64,000 nt of DNA. Source: Enterococcus mundtii (GTDB lineage Bacteria > Bacillota > Bacilli > Lactobacillales > Enterococcaceae). The stretch is taken from positions 2,695,001 through 2,759,000 of the forward strand of contig NZ_AP019810.1 in NCBI RefSeq assembly GCF_013394305.1, in the 5' to 3' direction. Under the pieces are notes generated by a model. It was given only the letters and a program-made list of their open reading frames with translations. It searched no databases and was not told the DNA's origin. The position numbers and the translations under genes were made by a program. Below, piece after piece: positions 18,368 to 26,665 of this stretch; position 1 is the stretch's first letter, and the number at the start of each line of letters is the position of its first letter.

Positions 18368-19611
18368 AAATTACAGATAAAAATTATAACAAATTAAATG
18401 AAGTAGTGTATAGAATAGACCCTAACCATCTTTACTATGATCCTACTTTAAAAGAAGGAGAAATACGGAAATTTAGCGGGACTACATTCAAAATACTAAA
18501 ACTTAAAGAAAACTCTAAAACAGATGGCATGCAAGCTATGGCAGTTGCTCCGCTGGATGAAAAAGGGAACGTTGATACTTCCCAAGTAGTGATTTCTTAT
18601 GCAGGAACAAATACATCAGATTTTAAGGATATAGAAACAGATATACGAACGATTGGTGGTTTTTTTGATAAAACAGTTAGTCCGGGTTTTTCTATGACAC
18701 CTAGTCAAGCACGTGTTTCAGGGCAATTGACGTCAGCTACTGAGTTTGCGAAAGAGGTAAAGAATGAGTATAAAGATGCCGAAATTTCTACAACTGGACA
18801 TTCATTAGGACAGTATCTAGCCTTGTATGTCGCAGCTGAAAACCAATGGAAAAATGTTGGGTTCAATGGACCAGATCCTTACGAACTATTATCTCCAGAA
18901 TCCAAAAAATGGATAAAGGAAAATCCGGGGATGTTGACGAATTATCGTAATCGTGGGGATGAATTGCTTGGCAATCTCATGGGAGATGGAACAGGCGCAG
19001 AAATAAAAATAAGCATGGAAATGGGGTTAATGAATCCGTTTGATTATCATGGTTTAGATATTTGGAGGTTTGATAAATACGGAAATCTGATCATTCCAGA
19101 GAACGACTATAATACGAAAGCAAGTATACAACAGGAAAAACATAAAGCAATGAGTGATTTCTCAAGTCATTTGGGAACGTTGAAAAAATGGCGTGAGAAG
19201 TTTACTGCGAGTGGAGGACATTTATCAGCGAATGAGCGAATTTATTTAAATCATAGTCAAACAAAGGTAGTTGTAGAAACAATGGGACGAAAGACTAAAA
19301 GTGCAATGGAAAAAGTCATTCGAATCAATCAGAGTAGTATTGAACGAATCGAAATGAATTGGGCAGAAGAGCTACGAAGAGCGGAACATGCTGCACCTTC
19401 TTTGACTGCTTGGGAAGTAAAAGAAACATTGGCATCTGTTGGCGTGACATGGGAAACACACGTAATGACGCCAAAGGAAAAGTGTCAACAAAGAATCCAA
19501 AAAGCCAGACGAAAAGGCGAACGCTATGACGAATTGGCGAAAGAAATCAAAAATAAAATCGATGATTTAGTCGCACGAGATCAAGAATTAGCCAATCAAC
19601 TAAAGGGATGA
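18364..19611 (+). CDS. Reverse-domain lipase toxin, probable type VII secretion substrate (TslA-like)
   Basis: 415 residues, no signal peptide. Residues 40-245 form an alpha/beta-hydrolase lipase: VVISYAGTNTSD (75-86), nucleophile elbow TTGHSLGQ with Ser147, Asp199 in NRGDELLGN and His229 in FDYHGLDIW, a plausible Ser-Asp-His triad. The third position after GHSLG is Q where G is usual. From ~250 to 415 the protein is helical and charged with no hydrophobic stretch (HKAMSDFSSHLGTLKKWREK ... AKEIKNKIDDLVARDQELA). Catalytic domain first and helical targeting domain last is the reverse arrangement described for the staphylococcal TslA phospholipase, which is secreted by the type VII system with two small helical partners; two such genes follow here. 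No type VII machinery gene is in the window. Confidence 0.75.
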   Translation: MKITDKNYNKLNEVVYRIDPNHLYYDPTLKEGEIRKFSGTTFKILKLKENSKTDGMQAMAVAPLDEKGNVDTSQVVISYAGTNTSDFKDIETDIRTIGGFFDKTVSPGFSMTPSQARVSGQLTSATEFAKEVKNEYKDAEISTTGHSLGQYLALYVAAENQWKNVGFNGPDPYELLSPESKKWIKENPGMLTNYRNRGDELLGNLMGDGTGAEIKISMEMGLMNPFDYHGLDIWRFDKYGNLIIPENDYNTKASIQQEKHKAMSDFSSHLGTLKKWREKFTASGGHLSANERIYLNHSQTKVVVETMGRKTKSAMEKVIRINQSSIERIEMNWAEELRRAEHAAPSLTAWEVKETLASVGVTWETHVMTPKEKCQQRIQKARRKGERYDELAKEIKNKIDDLVARDQELANQLKG

Positions 19612-19620
19612 GGGAAGAAA

Positions 19621-19926
19621 ATGACGATTGAAGAGTTGCAAGCAGACTATCAGAGAAAACGAATCAAACTAGAAGAAGAGGAAGACTTGTTGCGATATTT
19701 CAACCGAAAAGGAGAAGAAGTAGTTGAACAATCTGAACAACTGTTAAGGCGAAGTCTAAATGGTTTAGCCCGTGATAACGAACCATTGATGAGAGCAAGG
19801 AAACAATATCAAATTGCAGAAGAGCAATATAAGACAGCATTAAATTCAGAACGACGTCAGTTACATCAACGATTTGATGATTTAGAACGAGAGTATCAAG
19901 CGGCTTATCGAAAGTTAAATCAGTGA
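19621..19926 (+). CDS. Small helical partner protein of the lipase toxin
   Basis: 101 residues, almost entirely charged alpha-helix with heptad-like spacing (MTIEELQADYQRKRIKLEEE ... RFDDLEREYQAAYRKLNQ). No cysteine, signal or membrane segment. It starts nine bases after the lipase stop with GAGGGAAG upstream, so it is in the same operon. Small helical proteins in this position are targeting partners (Lap/TlaA type) that bind the helical domain of type VII toxins. The assignment is by architecture, not by a recognised motif. Confidence 0.6.
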   Translation: MTIEELQADYQRKRIKLEEEEDLLRYFNRKGEEVVEQSEQLLRRSLNGLARDNEPLMRARKQYQIAEEQYKTALNSERRQLHQRFDDLEREYQAAYRKLNQ

Positions 19927-20154
19927 TAAAAGAGCAATAATTACATAAAAACATACCCACATGTCATTTTAAATGGATCAATAATGCGTAGCTTGTGGTT
20001 GAGGAGAAATTATACTAAAAGTTCATTCTGCTTTACTCAATGAAAGTGGAGTTTTGAAATTCGAATTTTCTATATTTGGCAATTGTCTCATATAGATTAG
20101 TCTATAAAAATGTATCAATCAAAAGAGGAATTTAAGAATGATTGAGGAGCGCTT

Positions 20155-20295
20155 TCGTTGGTTATAGCGTAAAGTCTCTCAAAAATAAGAGGTAGATAAG
20201 GAGGAAACTAGTTTGTCAAAATATATAATCTCTATAAATTAGATGTTAGATAACTTTATCTTGAGGAACTAATTATAGATTTTTGGCAACGGGAA
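20155..20295 (+). promoter_or_regulatory. Structured leader element A with tiny uORF
   Basis: Pairings: GTTATA (20161-20166) with TATAAT (20224-20229); CTATAAATTAG (20232-20242) with CTAATTATAG (20269-20278), enclosing AGATA/TATCT. AAGGAGG at 20198-20204 is eight bases before TTG at 20213, opening a nine-residue uORF that ends in TAG at 20242 inside the long stem. TTTGGCAACGGG (20282-20293) is just before the next gene. The same layout is at 35057-35205 in front of mvaE. Confidence 0.6.
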
Positions 20296-20298
20296 GTC

Positions 20299-20562
20299 AT
20301 GGATGAATTAGAAGATTTGTTAAATGAATTAAGAAAAACTTTAGAGCGATGGAATGTCCAAACTGTGGGAATTGCCATGCAGGGAAATTTAGCGGCAGAA
20401 AAGAAAACGACGGATAAAACCCATAAGGATGCGGTAAAGGAAGCGGAAAATTCATTTTCTAGTAGTCGTGATCAGTTAGAAAATTCTTTAAAAGGAGGAT
20501 TTGCCAAAAAGGTAATAGAAGTATTCGATGAACAAGAAAAAGAATTGAAAGTGTTTGAATAA
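20299..20562 (+). CDS. Small helical WXG/Lap-like protein
   Basis: 87 residues, helical, with a single Trp (LERWNV) near the middle of the first helix and a C-terminal FDEQEKELK that recalls the FxxxD/E pattern of type VII secretion partner proteins. No signal or membrane segment. It is 372 bases after the previous small helical gene and is preceded by leader element A rather than by an ordinary ribosome site close to the ATG. It may be the second targeting partner of the lipase toxin. Confidence 0.55.
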   Translation: MDELEDLLNELRKTLERWNVQTVGIAMQGNLAAEKKTTDKTHKDAVKEAENSFSSSRDQLENSLKGGFAKKVIEVFDEQEKELKVFE

Positions 20563-20683
20563 ATCAGTGTTATCATGAGAATAATAAGTGTTAGTTTGGC
20601 GGGCTGTTCACTCTGTGTTTCTTTTTATAATTGATTTATCCGAACTGCAAGCTACCTCGTCCAACAAGTGGAGTTAAAATGTA

Positions 20684-20726
20684 AAAAAGAACTTGAGAAA
20701 ACGATTTGTTTTCCCAAGTTCTTTTT
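20684..20726. terminator. Bidirectional terminator
   Basis: Stem 20684-20702 with 20708-20726 (AAGAACTTG/CAAGTTCTT core) and T-runs on both sides, between convergent genes. Confidence 0.85.
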
Positions 20727-20769
20727 CGATGTTGGATGATGGATTTCGTTTCAAAAAACACGCTATGCA

Positions 20770-21372
20770 TTAGTCTAAAGTATCAAGCCATTGCTTGGCA
20801 TGGGTCAACTCATCCATTGTCAATTGATGTCCTTGATCTGTGATTTGTGTTGTTACTTTGGCGCCTCGTGAATCAAATTCGCGAACTAAATGACTAAATG
20901 AAGTATTAGAAACGATTGGATCTCCTTCGCCAAAGGATAACCAGACAGAAGTGTCAGGGAGTTCTGATTTTTCCTGATAGTCATCTAAGGACATCGGGTG
21001 AAAGAAGAGCCCTTTTTTTAGTTCTGTCTGTTGAGCCAACATGATATGAGCGGCAATATTTGCCCCGTTTGAAAAACCGACAACGATCCAATCAGTTAAT
21101 GGGATATCCTGTAAGTGACTGATTTCCTTGATTTTATTATATAGTTTTGTAGATTCTTCAGCTAAACTGTCATAGTCGAATTGGTTCAAGCCGTTTCTTT
21201 TGAAAAAACGATTCAAGCCTTGCTCGTTGATATTCCCCCTAAAGGATAAAAGCGTACTTTCAGGTGCAAGAAACTCTGCAATTTCCAAAAGTGAGTGTTC
21301 GTCGCCGCCAGTTCCATGAAGTAGAATCAATTTTTTTTGTGTTGCTTTTCCTTGTCTATAAAGATACTTCAA
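20770..21372 (-). CDS. mhqD: MhqD-like alpha/beta hydrolase (carboxylesterase)
   Basis: 200 residues from the TTG at 21372, chosen because AGGAG lies eight bases upstream; a GTG at 21381 overlaps that site. It has the LILLHGTGGDE oxyanion loop, nucleophile motif VGFSNGA and a C-terminal DQGHQL histidine. Length and motifs fit the small carboxylesterase MhqD that pairs with the ring-cleaving dioxygenase MhqO in quinone detoxification. It is immediately downstream of such a gene, so the two form one operon. The symbol is by family and context; the exact substrate is unknown. Confidence 0.72.
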   Translation of the reverse strand: MKYLYRQGKATQKKLILLHGTGGDEHSLLEIAEFLAPESTLLSFRGNINEQGLNRFFKRNGLNQFDYDSLAEESTKLYNKIKEISHLQDIPLTDWIVVGFSNGANIAAHIMLAQQTELKKGLFFHPMSLDDYQEKSELPDTSVWLSFGEGDPIVSNTSFSHLVREFDSRGAKVTTQITDQGHQLTMDELTHAKQWLDTLD

Positions 21373-21392
21373 ATGACTCACTCCTGTCGTCG

Positions 21393-22370
21393 TTAATCTA
21401 CCCGTTTTTGGTTTGCATCACGCGTGTCAAAAGGTCGAACATACGCTTCGATTTCTTTTCTTTTTGCTTCTAATAATGGTGGCAAAGCAAGGATCTCTCC
21501 AGCTGTTTCAGCGGGTTCATCTCCAAAGAATCCAGGGCCATCGGTGGCTAATTCAAATAAGACATGAGTAGAAGCTAAGAAATACTCAGATTCAAAGTAA
21601 AAGCGATCAACAAATCCAGAGCTAGGTAGGGACGTTTGACTAATTTTATTGATCCAAAACTGTAGTGCTTCATGATCAGCGACACGTAAAGCGAGGTGAT
21701 GGACATTGCCGTACCCTTCGATGGCCTTGGGTAGATCGGCACGATGTTCGACGATGATACTAGCGCCGTTTCCACCAGCACTAACTTCAAACAAATAAAA
21801 ATCATCCACTTGTTCGGTTTCTTTAAAACCGAGTAAGGCCAGCAATACTGTTCGGATCGGCTCAAGATCACTCACACGTACGATGACCGGACCAAGTCCA
21901 GTGATTGCCACGTCTGTCGGTATACTACTGTTTTTCCAAGGAACACCCGCAGGAACGCCGCTATTTTTTTCATCCGAAATCAATTGATACGCTTGTTCAT
22001 CGAAATCTTCAAATTCAAGATATTTCTTACCAAAACGTTCTTTGATCTCAGAATGAGTGATTTGGTATTTTTCAAAGCGAGCCAACCAATACTCTAATGC
22101 TGTATCGGAAGGGACACGAAAAGACGTACGTGCGATCGTATCCGTTCCTTTCGTTCCTTTTGGCTGGTTGGGAAAATCAAAAAAGGTCATATCTGTACCG
22201 GCAGAGCCATGTTCGTCGGTGAAATATAAGTGGTAAGTTTCAATATCATCTTGATTCACTGTCTTTTTGATCAAACGCATGCCTAAAATGTCTGTAAAGA
22301 AGCGATAGATTTTTGTTGCGCTAGATGTCATTGCTGTCACATGGTGGACGCCTCTGATTGTTGTATCCAT
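21393..22370 (-). CDS. mhqO: Ring-cleaving dioxygenase, MhqO-like (glyoxalase/VOC fold)
   Basis: 325 residues with two vicinal-oxygen-chelate modules: GVHHVTAMTSSATKIYRFFT at the start and VHHLALRVADHEALQFW near 225. Metal ligands His8, the His of VHHLAL and a Glu of FELATDGPGF fit the family. MhqO-type enzymes open hydroquinone-like rings and belong to electrophile-stress regulons. A GAGGA site precedes the ATG. The promoter carries a palindrome also found before the tuf gene at 48662. Confidence 0.82.
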   Translation of the reverse strand: MDTTIRGVHHVTAMTSSATKIYRFFTDILGMRLIKKTVNQDDIETYHLYFTDEHGSAGTDMTFFDFPNQPKGTKGTDTIARTSFRVPSDTALEYWLARFEKYQITHSEIKERFGKKYLEFEDFDEQAYQLISDEKNSGVPAGVPWKNSSIPTDVAITGLGPVIVRVSDLEPIRTVLLALLGFKETEQVDDFYLFEVSAGGNGASIIVEHRADLPKAIEGYGNVHHLALRVADHEALQFWINKISQTSLPSSGFVDRFYFESEYFLASTHVLFELATDGPGFFGDEPAETAGEILALPPLLEAKRKEIEAYVRPFDTRDANQKRVD

Positions 22371-22390
22371 AATTTATCCTCTTTTCTTTT

Positions 22391-22453
22391 AACTTACAAA
22401 AAGTAAGTGAATGTTATTAAAGTTAGTATAGGGCGTCACCAAAAATTTTGCAA
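22391..22453 (-). promoter_or_regulatory. mhqO promoter and palindromic operator
   Basis: On the minus strand -35 TTGCAA (22448-22453) and -10 TATACT (22425-22430) are 17 bases apart. Just downstream lies AACTTACAAAAAGTAAGTG (22391-22409), an ACTTAC/GTAAGT inverted repeat of the type bound by HxlR/MarR thiol sensors. The identical 19 bp occur at 48549-48567. Confidence 0.75.
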
Positions 22454-22549
22454 TAAATATGTCTTGCTAGTTGAAAGAGAGGTTGCTTCTGGAATATTGT
22501 TCACTCGATTTAATGAGAGGAAGAGGTGTAGTCAGCTAAGACGATATAA

Positions 22550-22591
22550 AAAAGCAACGCTCACGATAGTAAGATCGTAGACGTTGCTTAG
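22550..22591 (-). terminator. Terminator of the GntR regulator gene
   Basis: AAGCAACG pairs with CGTTGCTT, with inner ACGAT/ATCGT; on the minus strand a T-run follows. Confidence 0.75.
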
Positions 22592-22621
22592 ATGAAATGA
22601 CGATAGGAAAAGTCAGAATGC

Positions 22622-23344
22622 TTATTGATTTCCACGGACATCCAACAGTGAATAATTGCGGACATCAAAGCGATTGCGGCTTGAGGAATACTCGATGGGT
22701 TGACCATCTTTTAGATAGACTACTTGCTGGACTTCAAGAACTGGATCGGTCTCTGCACAATTCAAATATTGTTGATCAAATGCAGAGCTTTTATCTGCTG
22801 AGATCGCGCGATAGGCTCCGGCAAAATGGACATTGAGTTCTTTGTGCAAATAATCATAGATCGATGATAGGAGATGCTCTTTCTTTAATCCTGGAACAAG
22901 TTGAACTGGCATAAAAGTATGTTCTAGAATATACGGTTCATCATCTAAGATACGTAGGCGATGAATATTATACACAGGCTGTTCCGCATCGATCATCAAG
23001 CGTTCTTGAATAAAAGCATTAGGAAACTCAACATCGAATTGAATGATCTGACTTGTCAGCGAGCGTTGTCGGCGTTTCATTTGTAAACTTAATCCTTCGT
23101 ATTCATTAGCTGGAGAAGTATCTTTGTTTAAATAAGGATGGCTTAAAATCTTAGTTCCAGACCCTCTTTGGGAATAAACGAGTCCTTCCATGGCTAAGAT
23201 GTTGATGGCTTTTTTGATCGTCATTCGACTAGCGTTGAATTCTTCGACTAGATCCACCTGATTTGGTAAAAAACTATTTGGTGGATATTTTTTTGAACGA
23301 ATTCGATCTCTTAGGACATTTGCGATTTCTTCATATTTTGGCAC
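22622..23344 (-). CDS. GntR-family (HutC/UTRA) regulator
   Basis: 240 residues from the GTG at 23344, picked for AGTGAGGTG upstream; the open frame extends further but without a ribosome site. The N-terminal winged helix reads RDRIRSKKYPPNSFLPNQVD and ASRMTIKKAINILAMEGLVY; a UTRA sugar-binding domain follows (residues ~95-235, HRLRILDDEPYILEHTFMP). It is next to a PTS IIC gene and a phospho-beta-glucosidase, so it most likely controls them through the TGTCTAGTCA site between them. UTRA regulators usually sense a phosphorylated sugar. Confidence 0.85.
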   Translation of the reverse strand: MPKYEEIANVLRDRIRSKKYPPNSFLPNQVDLVEEFNASRMTIKKAINILAMEGLVYSQRGSGTKILSHPYLNKDTSPANEYEGLSLQMKRRQRSLTSQIIQFDVEFPNAFIQERLMIDAEQPVYNIHRLRILDDEPYILEHTFMPVQLVPGLKKEHLLSSIYDYLHKELNVHFAGAYRAISADKSSAFDQQYLNCAETDPVLEVQQVVYLKDGQPIEYSSSRNRFDVRNYSLLDVRGNQ

Positions 23345-23536
23345 GTTTTTCACCTCACTTTGAGTATAACGAAAGATCATAGCGCCGACAACCAATAAAA
23401 GCATGAGAAGCGCGGATAGCTTTATCAGAGAATTTACTTTTTAATTTTGGTACAGGAAATAGCTGACTGATGTTTTATAGAGGACAGTTGCTCATTGCGA
23501 TCAATAAAATACCAATTTATGTATGTTTCAAAACTT

Positions 23537-23587
23537 AAAGAAGCACCCATGAAAATGCAACGAGCAAATTTTCGTGGATGCTTCTTT
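23537..23587 (-). terminator. Terminator of the PTS IIC gene
   Basis: AAAGAAGCA...CCA...GAAAAT pairs with ATTTTC...TGG...TGCTTCTTT with small bulges; a modest T-rich tail follows on the minus strand. The surrounding 23345-23647 holds no gene. Confidence 0.65.
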
Positions 23588-23647
23588 GATTATTGTTCGT
23601 GAATATGTTTATTTCAACTTCAAATACTACATTCCTTTAGTATAGGA

Positions 23648-24919
23648 TCAAACAACATCCAAATCAGGTTGTTTATCTAAGATCATCAAGAATGGATACC
23701 AGATAACTGCAACGATCACAAAATCGATCACTTGGAGTAAGCCACCTAACCATGAGTTTGTGGCTAAGACACCACTCGCGATGATTGGCACTGTCCATGG
23801 AACGGAGACACCAGTTGGCGCTGGTACGATACCTGCTGCCATTACAAGGTAGTTGAACGTTGTTACAACTAATGGTGCGACAACCCAAGGAATCAAAATA
23901 GTTGCGTTCAATACGATCGGTAAACCAAAAATTGCTGGTTCATTCACGTTGAAGATTCCTGGTGCAAGAGCTAAACGACCGACATCACGATATTGTTTTT
24001 TCTTCAAAACAAAGGCCATCAATAGTACAACTGCTAAAGTCATACCTGAGCCACCGATTCCGACAGTGAATGTTTCCATAAATGGTTTTGTGATGATGTG
24101 TGGCAATTCTTGACCATTTTGATATGCCTCTAAGTTATCAAGCATTAGTGTGTTCCAAATCGGGTCCATCACAGAGTTGACAATGATTTGACCATGAAGA
24201 CCAAAGAACCATAAGAATTGTACAAAGAACAAAGCAATTAAAGTTGCAGGTAAACTACTTCCTAAACCAGTCAATGGTTTTTGGATAACTTCGTAAACCA
24301 CATCATGCAAGTTTGCGTGGAAGACACCAGTCATCACTGCATTGATGATCAAGAAGACAGTTAAAGTAACCACTGCTGGGATCAACGCAGCAAATGATTT
24401 CGTCACAGCTGGTGGTACGCTTGCAGGCATTTTGATTTGCCAACCACGTTTAGTGATTCGGCAATAGATTTCACCTGCGATGAAAGCTGCGATCATACCG
24501 ATGAACATTCCTTTTGCACCTAAGCGATCAAGAGTCAACACACCTGATACTTCTTCGCCACCAACAGTTGTCATGACGAAAGGTGTTAAGATCAAGAAGC
24601 TGGCGAATGAGACAGCCCCTCCAAAAATACCTTCTACATCATATGATTTAGATAAATAATAGCCAATACCAAAAGTAACAAAGACAGACATGATACTCAT
24701 TGTTGCATTTTGTCCATTTCCAAATAAGCTAGACAACGTTCCTTTAGTCGCATCACTAAAGAAAGGTAAGTTATTGAAAACGACAACAATCGATCCGAAC
24801 ATTGTTAAAGGAAACGACAACATAAATGCATCCCGTAACACTGTCAAGTAACGATTTTGCCCTAGTAGGTTCGCTAAAGGCATGATTTTCTGAGCAAGTT
24901 TATCCATAAAACCGTTCAT
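23648..24919 (-). CDS. PTS system cellobiose/lactose-type IIC permease
   Basis: 423 residues from the ATG at 24919, favoured by AGAGGTG upstream. About ten membrane segments, with LRDAFMLSFPLTMFGSI near the N-terminus and GIFNVNEPAIFGLPIVLN near 320, the substrate-binding signature of the Lac/Cel IIC family. It imports and phosphorylates a beta-glucoside together with IIA and IIB proteins, which are not in this window. It is divergent from the 6-phospho-beta-glucosidase that would split the product. Confidence 0.88.
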   Translation of the reverse strand: MNGFMDKLAQKIMPLANLLGQNRYLTVLRDAFMLSFPLTMFGSIVVVFNNLPFFSDATKGTLSSLFGNGQNATMSIMSVFVTFGIGYYLSKSYDVEGIFGGAVSFASFLILTPFVMTTVGGEEVSGVLTLDRLGAKGMFIGMIAAFIAGEIYCRITKRGWQIKMPASVPPAVTKSFAALIPAVVTLTVFLIINAVMTGVFHANLHDVVYEVIQKPLTGLGSSLPATLIALFFVQFLWFFGLHGQIIVNSVMDPIWNTLMLDNLEAYQNGQELPHIITKPFMETFTVGIGGSGMTLAVVLLMAFVLKKKQYRDVGRLALAPGIFNVNEPAIFGLPIVLNATILIPWVVAPLVVTTFNYLVMAAGIVPAPTGVSVPWTVPIIASGVLATNSWLGGLLQVIDFVIVAVIWYPFLMILDKQPDLDVV

Positions 24920-24940
24920 TCTATTCACCTCTATTTAAAT

Positions 24941-24955
24941 TTGCAATCGATTACA
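24941..24955. promoter_or_regulatory. CcpA cre site
   Basis: TTGCAATCGATTACA matches the cre consensus WTGNAARCGNWWNCA at 14 of 15 positions. It lies in the leader of the IIC gene and suggests glucose repression. Confidence 0.6.
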
Positions 24956-24980
24956 AAATGAGTATAACTTCATTTTAGTT

Positions 24981-24996
24981 AAATGTCTAGTCATTT
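24981..24996. promoter_or_regulatory. GntR-type operator between IIC and GH1 genes
   Basis: AAATGTCTAGTCATTT is a near-perfect palindrome centred on CTAG, the usual form of HutC/UTRA operators. It lies in the divergent promoter region. Confidence 0.6.
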
Positions 24997-25072
24997 ATTT
25001 AAAAAGTATTGATTTATTTTTAAGGTTTGGTATGATTACGTTATCAAAAGAAAAATAAGTGAGGGACTAAAC

Positions 25073-26470
25073 ATGACAAACTATGTATTTCCAGAAAATT
25101 TTTGGTGGGGTTCAGCTGCTAGTGGACCACAAACAGAAGGACGTGTAGCAGGAGATGGAAAAGGAGAAAATATTTGGGATCATTGGTACGACTTGGAGCC
25201 TGAGAAGTTTTTCAATCAAGTAGGACCAAGCAAGACTTCTCAAGTCTACACGAAGTATAAAGAGGATGTCGCATTGATGAAAGCTACTGGTCATAATACG
25301 TTCCGAACATCGATCCAGTGGAGTCGTTTGCTTCCTAATGGTACAGGGAAAGTAAATGAGCAAGCAGTCACTTTCTATCGTACGTATTTTGAAGAATTGA
25401 TTGAAAATGGTATTGAACCCTTCGTCAATCTCTTCCATTTTGATATGCCGATGCCTTTACAAGAAAAAGGTGGCTGGTTAGCAAGAGAGACTGTTGATGC
25501 TTATGCTGAGTATGCCAAAACATGTTTTGAGCTATTCGGAGATCTTGTGAAGAAATGGTTTACGCACAATGAGCCGATCGTTCCTGTAGAAGGTGGCTAT
25601 CTTTATCAGTTCCACTATCCAAATCATGTGGACTTCAAAGAAGCAGTTCAAGTGGGTTTCCACGAAAACTTGGCAAGTGCGAAGGCGATTCAGATCTACC
25701 ATGAAACAGGACAAGATGGGGAGATCGGTATTATCCTGAATTTGACTCCAAGTTATCCACGTGACGAAAATAATGCGGCCGATGTGAAAGCTGCGGCGAT
25801 TGCGGACGCCTTTTTCAATCGCTCATTCCTTGATCCAGCAATAAAAGGTGAATTTCCACAAGAGTTGATCGATATCGTCAAAGAATTGGATATCATGCCT
25901 GTTATGGAAGAAGGCGATTTGACGATCATCCAAGAAAATAAAGTGGATCTATTAGGAATCAATTACTATCAACCACGACGGATCAAAGCGAAAGAAACAC
26001 CGATCGACAAAGATCGTGCGCCGTTACCAGATGATTATTTCGATAACTACGATATGCCGAATAAAAAAATGAATCCTTATCGTGGTTGGGAAATTTATGA
26101 GAAAGGTATCTATGATATCTTGACGAATACGAGAGAAAATTATGGCAATATCAAATGCTTTATCTCTGAAAATGGCATGGGTGTCGAAGGGGAAGAGCGC
26201 TACGTAAATGAACAAGGCATGATCGAAGATGATTATCGTATCGAGTTTGTGACAGATCATTTGAAATATGTGCATCAAGCCATTCAAGAAGGAACAAATT
26301 GTTTAGGGTATCATATGTGGACATGTATGGATAACTGGTCATGGACAAATGCGTATAAAAACCGTTATGGCTTTATCGCAGTCGATCTAGATCAAGATGG
26401 GAAACGGACGATCAAAAAATCAGGACACTGGTTTAAAGAAGTAGCAACAAATAATGGTTTTGACGCTTAA
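25073..26470 (+). CDS. 6-phospho-beta-glucosidase (GH1)
   Basis: 465 residues, full-length GH1. Acid/base Glu167 in FTHNEPIVPV and nucleophile Glu366 in FISENGMG are present, as are the N-terminal FPENFWWGSAASGPQTEG and C-terminal GYHMWTCMDNWSWTNAYKNRYG. It hydrolyses phosphorylated beta-glucosides delivered by the PTS. GTGAGGG lies before the ATG. Cellobiose-type or plant beta-glucosides are likely substrates, but the exact aglycone cannot be told. Confidence 0.9.
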   Translation: MTNYVFPENFWWGSAASGPQTEGRVAGDGKGENIWDHWYDLEPEKFFNQVGPSKTSQVYTKYKEDVALMKATGHNTFRTSIQWSRLLPNGTGKVNEQAVTFYRTYFEELIENGIEPFVNLFHFDMPMPLQEKGGWLARETVDAYAEYAKTCFELFGDLVKKWFTHNEPIVPVEGGYLYQFHYPNHVDFKEAVQVGFHENLASAKAIQIYHETGQDGEIGIILNLTPSYPRDENNAADVKAAAIADAFFNRSFLDPAIKGEFPQELIDIVKELDIMPVMEEGDLTIIQENKVDLLGINYYQPRRIKAKETPIDKDRAPLPDDYFDNYDMPNKKMNPYRGWEIYEKGIYDILTNTRENYGNIKCFISENGMGVEGEERYVNEQGMIEDDYRIEFVTDHLKYVHQAIQEGTNCLGYHMWTCMDNWSWTNAYKNRYGFIAVDLDQDGKRTIKKSGHWFKEVATNNGFDA

Positions 26471-26526
26471 TTAATGGCTTAAAAAACAAGTATTTTATAA
26501 CTAAATGAATGGGATAAATTATTTTG

Positions 26527-26569
26527 AAATAAGGTGGTGAATCTAAAAATTAGATTTTCTGCCTTATTT
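26527..26569. terminator. Hairpin terminator after the GH1 gene
   Basis: AAATAAGG...AATCTAA pairs with TTAGATT...CCTTATTT, then Ts. The AAATAAG/CTTATTT ends recall the dispersed repeats R1-R3. Confidence 0.7.
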
Positions 26570-26665
26570 TTTCTGTTGGAGCCATGGGCTTTTGAACCAT
26601 ATCCATAAGAATTGTTCTTCGTTTCTAATCGTGCTACACTAAAAGAAAAGAAGGAGGCGGTTTCA

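Larger units (their letters stand above)
16599..18637 (+). repeat. Three tandem copies of a ~680-bp immunity/toxin-5' unit
   Basis: Units at 16599-17279, 17280-17959 and 17960-18637 each hold a 135-codon immunity-type gene plus the first ~91 codons of the lipase gene. All end at GGATATAGAAA; in units 1 and 2 this is fused to the ATG of the next immunity gene, in unit 3 it continues into the full lipase. Unit lengths are 681, 680 and 678 bp. Confidence 0.9.

Noticed and set aside
16599-18637. Tandem units considered as a CRISPR or surface-protein repeat
   Set aside because: Unit length, coding content and overlapping stop/start codons show gene duplication, not short interspaced repeats.
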